Assembly (NCBI GenBank): GCA_027625915.1
Contig: JANTQA010000015.1
Span: forward strand, 7,097,001-7,161,000
Length of the DNA stretch: 64,000 nucleotides
Direction of reading: 5' to 3'
From: Anaeramoeba flamelloides
Taxonomy: Eukaryota; Metamonada; Anaeramoebidae
Shown in pieces: positions 11,300-21,649 of this stretch; position 1 is the stretch's first letter; every line of letters starts with the position of its first letter. A program made the position numbers and the translations under genes. The notes beneath the pieces were generated by a model. That model saw nothing but the letters and a program-made list of their open reading frames with translations. It was not told the origin of the DNA and did not search any database.

Positions 11300-11850
11300 A
11301 GAATTAGAATTTGAACTTGAGAAATATCGAATTAAACAACTGGAAAATAGTCCAAGTTGGAAAGTTCAAAAATATTTAAAAATAATTTCTATTCAAAATA
11401 ATATTAACAAACAACAAAGATATTTAAAATGGAAGGGTTCAACTTCAATCTTAAAACTCAGAAATTTCACAAATTATTTAAATAGATATTCTTATGTTAT
11501 GAACAAGGACAAATCAAAAGACTGTAAATTATGCAAAAAATCAAAAAAAAATAGATATCATTGAAGATTTGGATCATTTTCTCTGGAACTGCTCAACCTA
11601 TGAAAATAATCGTAAAATCTGGATATCTGAATTAAAAAAATTTAACATCTCTAATATATTAAAAAATAATATTATTACTATTTTTGATATTATTAAAAAA
11701 AAGAGATTCATCGTATTTATTAGCCTTAGTGGGTAATAAATTTATTTTTGAGTCTTTAACAAAATTCCTAAATAATAATTTAGGAATTCGGGCAAATAAG
11801 AGGAATTAAAAACTCCTCCGTTAAATAATAAAAAATAAAAAAAAAAAAAT
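11300..11850 (+). mobile_element. LINE 3' fragment, best-preserved tail
   Basis: Translation gives ELEKYRIKQLENSPSWKVQ, then YLKWKGSTSILKLRNFTNYL, a knuckle with CKLCKK and, after one frame slip in an A run near 11550, DLDHFLWNCSTYENN, and a C-terminal block with ALVGNKFIFESLTKFL. The tail hairpin (gaggaattaaaaactcctcc at about 11800-11819) and an A-rich end follow. It lacks the reverse transcriptase, as expected of a 5'-truncated insertion. It matches 840-1600 apart from the hairpins inserted there. Confidence 0.85.
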
Positions 11851-12033
11851 AAACAAGTTTTTTTTTTTTTTTATTAAAAGAATTGTTTATTTTGTCTCTG
11901 ATCAAAAATGGGTAGCGGATATTTGATCCTTTTTCCTTGAATCCATAATTTATAAAGATCCTTAATGGAAAAGAATAGAATTATTTTTTCTTTTAAAAAT
12001 AAAAAGTGTTTATTACTTATATATTTTTAAAGA

Positions 12034-12390
12034 GAGGAAATTACCTATCTCTATGTGGCTTTAGCTTTTACAAAATTTAAATTTATTTACTTAAATCTAA
12101 GATTTAATGAAATAAATTTAAATTTTGTAAAACTGCCATTAGCTTTTTTTTAATTGTGCTTTGATTAAAAAACTGATAGATTTCGAAACAAAAACAAGAA
12201 TTAAAAAAAAACAGAAACATAGCTTTTCCAGAATTTAAAAGAATTAAATAAAATCTTTGGTTTTTCACTATTCTTTTGAATTCTGGAAAAGATAAAGGCC
12301 GTTTTTTTTTGATTTTAGAAATTATAAGAAAATTTATTTAAATTTCTTTTAATTTCTTTTAATTTCTCAAATTAAAAAAAAACCACCGTT
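12034..12390 (+). repeat. Cluster of hairpin repeats
   Basis: Three stems follow one another. The first is ttttacaaaatttaaattta paired with taaatttaaattttgtaaaa (12069-12133). The second has the arms agcttttccagaatttaaaa and ttcttttgaattctggaaaa (12221-12294), which is the shared family hairpin. The third is built on tttagaaatt and aatttctcaaatt (12315-12375). It opens with agagaggaaatt, the start seen in the copies at 28470 and 53270. Confidence 0.65.
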
Positions 12391-12393
12391 AGT

Positions 12394-12872
12394 TTTTCTT
12401 GATTTTTCTGTATATTTGGTAAATCGATACAGCTGTTCCAAGGCTACCTGTGAAATTTTATCAATATCAAAATTTGATGTTGATATAGATTTTTAAATCT
12501 AAGAATAAAAGAATAAGAAAGTTCATATTGAAAATATTTTTTCATAAATGAGTTCATATGCAAAATATTCTTCTAATGTGATCGAAAAATAAATTCATTT
12601 TTTAGAGGAAATTTTATGTTGTTTCTTAATGAATTTTTAATGTTTAGAGTCACTTTGGAATCTGAAAATTTATTTTTTGAAAATCAGAAAAAATTCTTGA
12701 ATATTGACTCATTTAGGAATTTTTTTTTTCAATATGAGCTTTATTATTCTCATATTGAACTTTTTAAAAAGTTATATCAACATCAATATTTGATATTGAT
12801 AAAATTTCATGGTAGCTTTGGATTGACTGTAGTTTTTACAGATAAAACATAAAACCCCAAGAAAATTGCTGT
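12394..12872. repeat. Large foldback element (about 480 bp)
   Basis: The left arm (12394-12495: ttatcaatatcaaaatttga and following) and the right arm (12765-12872: aacatcaatatttgatattg and following) are imperfect inverted copies of about 100 bases. The loop of about 270 bases has no supportable gene; the 78-codon ORF at 12616 is entirely A/T-driven. The outermost bases (gttag / ctgttag) match the hairpin family arms nearby. Confidence 0.7.
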
Positions 12873-12898
12873 TAGTTTTTTTTTGATTTGAGAAATAA

Positions 12899-13304
12899 CC
12901 ATTGTGGAAAAAAAGTGAAACAAGGTTTTTAATTGGGAAAATTATTGTAAATGGAAAGTAAGATCAATTAATTAAAAGATAAATAAATAAATTTAGACAA
13001 AATGAAGTATTTGACACAATAACAGTTTTTTTAATACTATCTTTTGGTCTGGGGGTTTTCATCGATTGATCAATTATTAAAGATTTGTTCAAAAAATTGA
13101 CTATTTTTGCGATCTCCAAAACCACACCAACAATTTCGATAATAAAGTAGATTTAAATTGTATTTTTTGGGTTGATTGAAAATAATCTCCTGAATTATTC
13201 TTTGAAGTTAATTGGTTTCTTCTTTTTATTGATTTTACTTTTCGTTTTCAGGTTCTATTAATGGTCCCAATTAAAAACCGTGTTTCACTTTTTTTCCACA
13301 ATGG
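12899..13304. mobile_element. MITE family G with 40-bp terminal repeats and TAA duplication
   Basis: The terminal inverted repeats begin ccattgtggaaaaaaagtga and match over 40 bases with one mismatch. The element is flanked by TAA on both sides (12896-12898 and 13305-13307). Removing one TAA and the element restores a hairpin repeat (gaaataa joined to accgaaaatt) like those at 53325 and 61210, so the insertion is nested. A 3-bp TAA target is typical of PIF/Harbinger elements, but no transposase is present to confirm this. Confidence 0.8.
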
Positions 13305-13480
13305 TAAACCGAAAATTAAATAAATTTTCTGTTTATTTCACAAATTAAAAAAAACAGCCTGTAGCTTTTCTTAAGTTTTATATTTTATCTGTAAAACCAA
13401 TAGTTTTTACAAATAAAATAGAAAACCTCAAGAAAATCTATGCACTTCACGGCACTCTACGGCACTTGAAGACACGGCTT
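13305..13480 (+). repeat. Hairpin repeat remnant with CACTCTA tail
   Basis: It continues the hairpin split by the family G element, then a second stem (agcttttcttaagttttata with tagaaaacctcaagaaaat), then a tail reading cacttcacggcactctacgg. The tail motif is shared with 28750-28795 and 53470-53510. Confidence 0.6.
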
Positions 13481-13484
13481 TTTG

Positions 13485-13875
13485 TTTATATTGTTATTAT
13501 ACCTAATAATTTTTAACTATTTTTGACCTTTCCATCCAGTACTATTTATTATTAAGTTTTCTCTAAATTGATTAAGATTCGCATTTAGCAATTTTAGATT
13601 TTCCGCTTTCCAATTAATATTTTCGTTGTCTTTTTTTGAAAATTTTAAATTTTTTGATATGTGTTCAAAACCAAGATTTTTTAATTTATTTTTGAGTTTA
13701 AATCTTCTTTTATATATCGAAATTCTTACTTGGTCTATTTTTGTTTTTTGTTTTATAAATTATTCTGGGAGAGTGTGGATTAATTTTTAAAAATATTTTG
13801 TGACTTTTTTATTTATCCAAACATCTAACGAGTTGAAATCATTTTGGGTTAGATTGAAAATAACTAACCCAAATT
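13485..13875 (-). mobile_element. Diverged LINE fragment
   Basis: Read on the minus strand it gives FNSLDVWINKKVTKYF, then ENINWKAENLKLLNANLNQF and NSTGWKGQK, aligning with the tails at 570-900 and 48340-48480. It belongs to a related but different subfamily, is interrupted by stops, and lacks both the reverse transcriptase and the zinc knuckle. Confidence 0.7.
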
Positions 13876-14030
13876 ATTTACTTTTTTGATAATATTTGGT
13901 TGATAAAAAAGATTTCAAATTTGAAAATTTCTTTTTTTTTAAAATTTTCAAACAATTAGCTTGATGAAATTTTTAGTTTAAAAAGTACGTTAAAACAAAG
14001 TTTTACTTGATATTTCATTTATCATTCTAG

Positions 14031-14481
14031 AAAAAAATTGTCAAATCTGTTTTAATTGTAAAATGGTAGTAAATTTTCTCATTTTCAAATACTTTTTGAA
14101 GTTTTTTTTTTTCCTTCATTTCAAAACAAAAACCAAGTCCAAAAATTAGATTGATTATTAGATATAAAAAACTCACAAAATATCAAATTACAACCAAAAT
14201 TTAAGCATGTTTAATTTTTCCCAAATTGGATTTTTAATTGTCAAACATTAGTAAAAGTGAATTTTTTAGGATTTTTTAATGTTGCTCTGCTTTTTCCATT
14301 AATGTAAAATCGGCTTTAAGATTTTAACAATTGGTATTATTTCAGTTTGAAGAATTTCAATTTCATATATCTTCATTTGATCAGTTAAAAATAAGTAAAA
14401 AAAATAATTGAAAAATTTTCCCTTTTTACTACCGTTTTACAATTAAAAATTGATTTGCAATTTTTTTCTATTTGACAATTT
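14031..14481. repeat. Foldback element (about 450 bp)
   Basis: The left arm aattgtcaaat .. ttttaattgtaaaatggtag is matched by the right arm ctaccgttttacaattaaaa .. atttgacaatttt. The middle has a further partial copy (tttttaattgtcaaacatta near 14232). It has no coding content. Confidence 0.6.
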
Positions 14482-14798
14482 TAATCCAGAACAGTTACTT
14501 TTATTTTCAGTTAAAACTTAAAAAGGTTTCAACGGATGTTCTTGTTTTTTATTCAGTTATAGTTGTAAGGTTTAAAATTCTAGCTTAAGAAACAATGCGA
14601 ACGAATCTAGATTAAACACTCTAAAAGGAGTTTTGAAATTGTGGTAAGTGTAACAAAGTTAAATTGTATTTTCTTGAATGAAGATTGTTTGCAAATGAAA
14701 AAAGAAAAAGAAAATGAAGTAAAATTTATTTCTCATTTAATCTGAGAATAAAAGTAAGAAGCGATAGGGTTCTGGAATTAAAATCATAAAAACATAAT

Positions 14799-15341
14799 CT
14801 AAGAACCAAAACAAAACCATTTGGTTTGTATTTTGCACAGAAGGATCATTTTTTTAAAAGCAACATGTTTTATTGGTTTGTGGACAAACAAAACTTTAAG
14901 ATTCAAACCCAAAACAAATAAAATTCTTAAGAAAAGAAAAATAAGAAAAAATTCTTTGAGGTAGACAAAAAATAATATAATAAAAAAAAAAGAAAAACAA
15001 ATATTACTCATTTTTATTTCAGTTCTTTTATGTGATTTAAAAACTGAAATGGAGTGGATGATTGTGTCACACTCATCACAATAATTTTGGTTACAGTCAG
15101 AACAAAAAAAGTCTGCATAAACGTTGGTTTTTTCACAATTTGAACATTTAATCTTATGAGAATTTTCTCCTTCTTTTTCAATTTCTATTTCTATTTCTTT
15201 TGTCTTGCGATTTTCCTCCTTTAAATCTTCAAGACTATTTGTTTTGTTTTCATTTTCATCTGATATTGGGAGTGTTGTTGTTTCTTGTTTTTTCTTTTCT
15301 TCTTCGATTGCAAGGAGGTTGAGATTTGTTGGATAACTCAT
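14799..15341 (-). CDS. Short B-box-like zinc finger protein
   Basis: The ATG at 15341 starts a 180-codon frame. An acidic, Glu/Lys-rich N-terminus (about 1-62) precedes a finger of the B-box type around residues 65-105: CSNCEK, FFCSDCNQNYCDECD and HSISVFKSHKR. After the finger the frame passes through a hydrophobic, T-rich stretch (about 112-145) that looks like an intron: a GTAATA donor follows ATGA near 15012 and an AATCTTAAAG acceptor near 14898 keeps the frame, giving a short tail FVHKPIKHVAFKK and onward to the TAG. The B-box, start and acidic region look real; the C-terminus is uncertain. It is far smaller than the B-box/SPRY protein at 7901 and has no SPRY domain. Confidence 0.6.
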   Translation of the reverse strand: MSYPTNLNLLAIEEEKKKQETTTLPISDENENKTNSLEDLKEENRKTKEIEIEIEKEGENSHKIKCSNCEKTNVYADFFCSDCNQNYCDECDTIIHSISVFKSHKRTEIKMSNICFSFFFIILFFVYLKEFFLIFLFLRILFVLGLNLKVLFVHKPIKHVAFKKMILLCKIQTKWFCFGS

Positions 15342-15728
15342 AAATGAAAAAATTAAACCGAAAAAAATGATGATTCTATCTTGTTTCTATTTTCAAGTTT
15401 CGTTGATTGGGTTTTTTTGTGTATATTTTTGAGAACCAAAAAAGTGAGGTGGTTTTAAAATAATTTCAATAAGTGCTGGCTTTAACTAAAAATCTGAAAC
15501 CAATAATTTGACAAATTGTCTGGAGAATGACAAAATCTCTTTTGGGTGTATAAAATATGAGATTGTCCAAAAGAGAAAGTAAGACAAAACTTACTTTCAT
15601 TTTTATGATGGATGATAAACTAAATCTTAAACCCTTAAAAATGATAAGATTTTAGTGGTGGTTCTTTTTCTTCATTACCTTGATTGTTATATATTCTTTC
15701 AAATATAAAAACAAATCTTTACAGTAAT

Positions 15729-16202
15729 CAAAATAATGCTTACACAAAGACTATAATCCTTGTTTCAAAATATAATCTATGCTTTTTTTTCTTCTGGTAC
15801 CAATGCAACATCCAATCCACTACACATTAGTATGACTAAGTTCAAATCAATTTTGAAAGTAAGCATCTGGTTATTTTCAGTAAAATTTAAATTATTCATG
15901 CAATTTGTTCAAAATTTTATGTAATATCCTCAATAAGATTCTCATTTTTTTGTTTTTTTTTTGATTGGCCGTCTAAGAAAATTTCACAAGAATTTACTCT
16001 ATTTTTTAAGATATATTTTCCAATTTGATCCTGAATTTTTTGAATTTCTTTTTAAATAAGAGAACTTTTAGAAACCTATACCATATTTAATTCAGTTCTA
16101 TTGTTGGTTTCTTTGATGAGTTGATGTATAGGTCTTCTATAACAAAAAACACGTTTTTATTTTGAAACATGGATTAAATTTTTTTGCATGCTTTATTTTG
16201 AC
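15729..16202 (-). mobile_element. MITE family B, copy 1
   Basis: Ends are atcaaaataatgcttacac at the left and the inverted tttttttgcatgctttattt at the right, each followed inward by a tgtttcaaaata block. The interior carries tataggtcttctataac and caatttgatcctga, shared with the copies at 17743, 31933, 32887 and 46929. About 474 bp. Confidence 0.75.
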
Positions 16203-16514
16203 AATAGTAGGTATAAGAATATCACAACAATAAAAAATTATATTATTTTGATAATTTAAAGTTATAATTAACAATATTCAGATACTAAAGTTGGAAAATA
16301 TCTTTCTTAAATTTATATTTCTGTAAATTTGTAAAAGTTGCCTTTTGTACCATTTTCTCCATGAGCTGAATTTTATATATATATTGAAGAAGAGTTACAA
16401 ATTAGAAATATTAAGTGGGTACTTGCCAATAAATGGAGATAACAAAACAAAAATATATGAATAACTTATAATTTAAAACAAAATTGACAGAGGATAAAAA
16501 TATCCAAAGGTTTA

Positions 16515-16640
16515 CAGTCAGTTTCACCATTAAGACATAAACTTCCAACGAAATTTATAGTACAAAAATATGCTCAAATTAAGGCACAAAATTCAAATTC
16601 TAGTAAAATTAATTGTGAAAAAAAAAAAATTTCAAAAAAT
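16515..16640 (+). mobile_element. Tc1/mariner-type MITE family E, truncated copy
   Basis: It begins with TA then cagtcagtttcaccattaag, followed by acttccaacgaaattta and aaattaaggcacaaaattca, matching the left half of 59806-59999. The right half is missing or too diverged to see. Confidence 0.6.
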
Positions 16641-17742
16641 GTGATTTAAATTTGGAAGTCTTTGGAACTATAATTTCTTACAATGTTTGTTTCTTAAAAG
16701 TGCTGCGTGTTGTTTTTTTAATCTGATTTTCTGAGTGGAATATTGTTTTTAAAAAATTGAACCATTTTTCTTATTTTTGAAAAGTTCAAAATTCAAGATT
16801 TTATCAATCATATTAAAAAATTATTTCCTTGGAAGAAAAATAAGGATTTATCTTCTCTACAAAGAAATTATCCAAGAAAATATCCTTTTTTATATAAAAA
16901 ACATCAAGTTTTAGAAATAAAATAACCCAGTTTAAAAAATCTAATTAATTTCAAAAAAATTACAATAATTATATTACACTAGAAAAATATATAATTTCTT
17001 TGATCTAAAAAAAGTTTAATTTATTTTTTATTTTTTTTTACAAACAAAAATCAGAAAAAAACATCAAACCATTAAATTAAAAAATTCTCCTAAAATTCTT
17101 TTACAAAACCTGGAAAATTCAACTTATTATGAAAAGAAAACTTTTTAATATAATTGATCAAAAATTAAAAGTACAATTTTAATTTTTTCAATGAGTTTGT
17201 AACCCAGATACAACATGTCAATAAGTTATACTATTATTTCTCGACTTTTCAAATATTCAAACAAATAAAACTAATTCAAATTAATAAAAAATAATCATAA
17301 CAAATATTAATAAAAATTTCTCAAATAAATTATTTAAATGATAACAATTTGGTGTTTGTACTCTTAACATTTAAAACAAACAATATATGATTATCTTTGA
17401 AATTTCAGGAAATTTAATAATTCTTGATAATATAATAAATGTACAATATTTTTTGAACTTTTAATATTTAATATTTGATTTATTGTTCTTGAGTTTTATA
17501 AAATAAGATAAGGGAGTCAATATTATTAATTTATAAAAACACTCAGAAATCACTAAAGAGGAGATTTCATAAACAATAAGAAAATGTTTGACAATATTTT
17601 GCCTGTAATTATTAAAACCTAAAACTTCAAATTAAAAGGATAAGATCTTTTGACTGAAAATTATATAGAGCAAAAATGAATTTGTTTTCAAAAGATTAAT
17701 ATGTTTCTCGAAAGTTGATATAGGTGTTTTGTTTATTACTGG
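16641..17742. other. A/T-rich spacer, no gene seen
   Basis: About 1.1 kb with no supportable ORF on either strand and no clear repeat. It separates a truncated family E element from a family B element. Confidence 0.5.
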
Positions 17743-18217
17743 AGTCAAAATAAAGCCTGTAAAAAAATTTAATGCGTGTTTCCAAATAAAAAGAGTGTTT
17801 TTTTTTTTTGTTATACAAGATCTATACAGTAGTCAATCAAAGAAAGTGATAATAAAGCCTAAAATAAATATAATTGGAGTTTCTTAAAGTTCTATTATTT
17901 AAAAAGAAAATCTAAAAATTCAGGATCAAATAACAAAATTTATCTCAAAAAATAGAGTAAATTTTTGATGTAGGAATTTTATCATCAAAAAACAAAAAAT
18001 TTCAAAAAAATAGGAATATTATGGAAAATTTTCAACTATTTGAATCAATAATTTAAATTTTACTGAAAATAACCAGGTGCTTACTTTCAAAATTGATTTG
18101 AGCTTAGGTATACGCCTTGGTAGAGGATTAGATGTTGCCTTGGTACAAGAAGAAAAAAAAAGCACGGATAATATTTTGAAACAAGGATTATAGCCTTTGT
18201 GCATGCATTATTTTGAT
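17743..18217 (+). mobile_element. MITE family B, copy 2
   Basis: About 475 bp from gtcaaaataaagcctgt to gcatgcattattttgat, with the family interior (caggatcaaataacaaaatt, atttaaattttactgaaaat, gaaacaaggattatag). The small ORF on the minus strand at 18019-18204 lies inside the element and is not a gene. Confidence 0.75.
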
Positions 18218-18332
18218 CTCTGTAAGTTTAAATGAACCTTTGTGGAAATACATCTTATATTAAACACTTGGGATCAGAAAAATAAAGAGTTACTTGTCCC
18301 TTAAAACTTGTAGATTACAAAAATCGACTCAA

Positions 18333-18498
18333 TACTGGTATTGGAATTATAAAGAGGAATAATTTTCACTTCCTTTTCAATTTCCTTTTCAAATAAAGCC
18401 ACAAATTACAACCTACTTTATTGAAAACTCACTCTCTAGAAGAAAAATCTGGAAAAGGAAGTGATAATTTTTTCCCAATTAGAATTTAAATACCAGCA
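18333..18498. mobile_element. MITE family D, copy 1 (166 bp)
   Basis: Inverted ends: tactggtattggaattataa at the left, then attttcacttcc; the right end has ggaagtgataattttttccc and aaataccagca. A second copy is at 30238-30460 and a right-end remnant at about 30583-30634. Confidence 0.75.
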
Positions 18499-19423
18499 AA
18501 ATGTTTGGAATAAAAAAAGTAACAGAGTTAAAAACCCATTCAGTTCAGAGCAACTTACCAAGAATTTGTTTCATTTCAATCATTGACAAAATACAAAATA
18601 CAAAAAAGGATCGCTATCAAAAAATTCAATTGTCTTAAAAATAAATTCCACCTATACCCGTTTGTCAAAAAATACACTTCAAAAAATATTTACAATTTCC
18701 GCAAATCTTGTTGGCAAAAAAATGCAAAAAAAAAAAAAAACTTTAAAGAATTTCTCAATCCCAAAAAAGACAAATTTTAAAAAATACTGTAATCTTTCTT
18801 CTTTTGTTTTATAATTTCCAAAGTGCTTCATTTTATAAATGTGAGACAAACCCTTTTCTTTCAGAACAAAAACATTCAATTTAACTACACTATTTTTAGT
18901 TTGTGGTTGTTTTGTTTCCCTTGGAATTTGACAAAGTTATAATTTTGTAACATTCTTTTGATAAAAAAATAACTCATTTGAGAATTGAAAAAAATGAATA
19001 AAATCTTCGATCTCAAACAGTACCAAAGAGCGAAACTCCATAAATAAACACAGTTGTTTTAACAATTAAAATTCTCAAACATTTCATTTGTAAATTGGGT
19101 GTAACTCTTTGGCACTTTTTTCCAAAAATTTCCTCGGTTTGTCTTGGTTGATTTCAGAAATCTATCAGACTCCACATGCTAATTCGTTTTTAATGGGTAT
19201 TAGCAATCATAAAAAATGCTCAAAAAGTTTTTTCAATTTCAAAAATTATTGTCTCACACAGCAAATTTATACTTTCGCTCGAAAAACATTTTTCCTATTT
19301 TTTTTGAAAAATTAGAAAAATTTCTTTTTCTTCTTTTTTTTTCCAAACACTGAAAAAATACCTTGCAAAATAGACCAACCAACACAAAACCTATTCAAAC
19401 CGAAAGACAAAAATTTTTGTAAC
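18499..19423. other. Upstream region of the ankyrin gene
   Basis: Two small A/T-driven ORFs (18583-18780 and 19109-19315) are here, but neither has a recognisable domain. A foldback of about 100 bases is visible at 19018-19120: agtaccaaagagcgaaactc with gtgtaactctttggcac. The same caaagagcga motif recurs inverted at about 57560. The promoter of the ankyrin gene must lie here; no core element stands out. Confidence 0.35.
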
Positions 19424-20317
19424 TTGATGGAAACGCAAAACTTACCAACATTAGTTTCTCAAGGAAAAAATGAGACTGTCAAACAATTACTTGCAAAAAA
19501 CTCTGGGGAAATCAAAATAAATGAGTATGATCAGTATGGCCTGACAGCGCTTCACCATGCGTGCCAGGGCAATCTTGTTTTAGTAGAGCTATTAGTCAGG
19601 CATGGAGCGGATGTTAATTTAGGGAAATTAGAAGATGGGCATTTACCGATCCACATTGCTGTGTATTATGAGCAAAAAGAGATTTTAACCTTTCTGTTAA
19701 AAAACGGGGCCGATCCCTTTTTGGAAGACTCCAAAGGGTGGACCATTTTAACCTGGATCGCGATTAAAGATGCCTTTGACTGTTTCCCTATTTTGGAAGA
19801 AAACCTGGAAAGTGAGGAGATCAAGAAATTGGTTTCCCATAGGGATCGCAGTGGCAACACCCCATTGCACATAGCTGCCTTAACCAACGCAACTTGTGTT
19901 GTAAATGAGCTTACAAACTACTTACCAAACAAAACAGCTTTAAACGACAATGGCTTTGCGCCGATCCACAATGCCGTCTTGGCAAACAGCAAGGATGTCT
20001 TAAGGATCTTCATTAATATGTCTGCAAATTTAGATATCATGACCAGTGTCGGCAAAACTTCTTTGCACTATGCCACAGAATCAGAGAACATTGAATTGGT
20101 GAAAATGTTGATCCGCTCGGGTGCAAACACAGAGCTCAGAGATTTTGATAGCCAAACAGCGTACGAGATCGCAAGGCTCAAAGGCAATAAACCTATTTGC
20201 AGCCAATTTCTAAGCCTAAAGGGAAACTCTTTGATCCACAAGGCAGCCAAGGAGAAAGACCAAAAAGAGGTGGTTCGTATTTTAAAGCAAAATTCTTCCG
20301 AGGCACAAAGTAATTGA
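19424..20317 (+). CDS. Ankyrin repeat protein (297 aa)
   Basis: A single exon starting MMETQNLPTL; the second Met at 19427 is an equal candidate. From residue about 38 to the end it consists of roughly eight ankyrin units, recognisable by GLTALHHACQGN, GHLPIHIAVYYEQ, GNTPLHIAALTNA, GFAPIHNAVLANS, GKTSLHYATESEN and GNSLIHKAAKEKD with the usual LL..GAD caps. There is no signal peptide, membrane segment or other domain. Ankyrin arrays bind proteins; the partner is unknown. Codon use is clearly richer in G/C than the spacer around it. The last unit is incomplete and a GTAATT donor-like site overlaps the stop region (AAAGTAATTGA), so a further exon is possible, but I could not find one that continues the frame. 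Confidence 0.9.
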   Translation: MMETQNLPTLVSQGKNETVKQLLAKNSGEIKINEYDQYGLTALHHACQGNLVLVELLVRHGADVNLGKLEDGHLPIHIAVYYEQKEILTFLLKNGADPFLEDSKGWTILTWIAIKDAFDCFPILEENLESEEIKKLVSHRDRSGNTPLHIAALTNATCVVNELTNYLPNKTALNDNGFAPIHNAVLANSKDVLRIFINMSANLDIMTSVGKTSLHYATESENIELVKMLIRSGANTELRDFDSQTAYEIARLKGNKPICSQFLSLKGNSLIHKAAKEKDQKEVVRILKQNSSEAQSN

Positions 20318-20427
20318 TCTTTTTTATTTTGATCCTTAAAAAAAAAACAATTTTTTTTCCAATTTTTGGAAATTTTTTTGCAACCAATTTTTAAAAAAAG
20401 TGTTCAATTAAATCTTCTTCTTTTTGT

Positions 20428-20796
20428 ATGTTCGTCGTTTTTTATTTTTTAAAAAAAATACTCAATAACTTGGGGGTAATATCATTTAATTTACAAAAAC
20501 AAAAAAATTCAAAATTAATCTGTTTACAACAAGTTTTAAAAATTGTTAACCAAAATGTTTTGTTCGCTATCAGATGCAGTTTACAAGTAAAACTATTTAA
20601 AACTCCGATTTCTCATTTTTTAAAATGCTTTAGAAAAGATTCCTTTTTATTAAAAAAACAAAATACTATGATTTTCCAATTAAAAAACGAAAATTTTTGG
20701 TTCACATCCCACAATATTTTTCTAATCTTTGAGAAATTAAAATCCAAAGATCTTGGTAAACATCATTTAGAAACGATATTTTCAGACATTAAATGA
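20428..20796 (+). CDS. Hypothetical ORF (122 codons), doubtful
   Basis: It is open from an ATG shortly after the ankyrin gene. Composition is Lys/Phe/Leu/Asn-rich with some mixed codons (AGATGCAGT, ACTCCGATT). I recognise no domain. It could be a decayed 3' part of the ankyrin gene, a small real gene, or chance in A/T-rich DNA. Confidence 0.15.
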   Translation: MFVVFYFLKKILNNLGVISFNLQKQKNSKLICLQQVLKIVNQNVLFAIRCSLQVKLFKTPISHFLKCFRKDSFLLKKQNTMIFQLKNENFWFTSHNIFLIFEKLKSKDLGKHHLETIFSDIK

Positions 20797-20929
20797 AACT
20801 TTCTTCGTGAACTCTAAGACAGAATTTTTACTATGATAGTTTGATTGCAGCCGTAACAAATAATATTCATTTTGGAAATTGAAATAAAAATTTTCATTTA
20901 TAAATTGGATAATAACAGTACTGTTAATT

Positions 20930-21140
20930 GTAAAATAAAATAATCAAAATTTTCATTCAGCTTTTTCAAAAAATCACACCTCAAGAATTAAATTAAATCA
21001 TCAAAACCCCCAATTCTAAAAAGGGGGTTAATACTTTAAGCTTCTTTTTAAGAATTCTTAAATTGAAATGTTGGAATGATTTATAAAACTTTTTTTGGAA
21101 AGCTAAATGAAAATTTTGTCCCATTTATCTTTCAACAAAT
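20930..21140. mobile_element. MITE family M, copy 1
   Basis: The left end has tcaaaattttcattcagctt and the right end ggaaagctaaatgaaaattt, an inverted pair, followed by caacaaatagta. The interior has ccccaattctaaaaagggg. The copies at 21210 and 22760 share the layout. Confidence 0.6.
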
Positions 21141-21209
21141 AGTATTCAATTCTTTGTTCAAAAAAAACAATCACACCTTTCACAAACAATTCCTCTTCAT
21201 ACGATGAAT

Positions 21210-21430
21210 TGCAAAATATATCGAACAATATTTTAATTTAGTTTTCCTAAAAATCATACACCTCTCAAGAATTAATATAAAACATCAAAGATCCCAATTC
21301 CCAATAAAAAGAGAAATGAATAATTTAAGCTTCTTTTCAGAATTTCAAATTTGGGTTTGATCTCCTAAACAACAATTAGGAAAGCTGATTAAAAATTTTA
21401 ATCTTTTTATTTTGCAACAAATAGTAATTT
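21210..21430. mobile_element. MITE family M, copy 2
   Basis: It shares tcatacacctctcaagaatt, aaacatcaaagatcccaatt and the end aggaaagctgattaaaaatt with the first copy, about 270 bases away, but is more diverged. Confidence 0.5.
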
Positions 21431-21649
21431 TTTTTACAGCTAAATTCCAAAGAAATTGCCATTTCACATTTATCAACCTTTTCTTTGGTGTTATGAACCA
21501 ATCAAAAAAATAAACAAACAAGTACTACGTTTTCAGGTGAAAACGGCAAAATAATGTATAAAAACACACTCTTTTAAGAGTTTTGTAATCTCAGTAATAT
21601 TTTCACACCGAGAATTTCTTTTTGAAAAAATGGGAAATTTTCACAATTC

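Noticed and set aside
18583-18780. 65-codon Lys/Asn ORF that looks like a basic ribosomal-type peptide
   Set aside because: It matches no ribosomal protein I know and its composition follows the A-rich DNA.
19424-20317. Recent horizontal transfer of the ankyrin gene because of its higher G/C
   Set aside because: All real exons in the window are richer in G/C than the spacers, so the contrast is ordinary coding versus noncoding.
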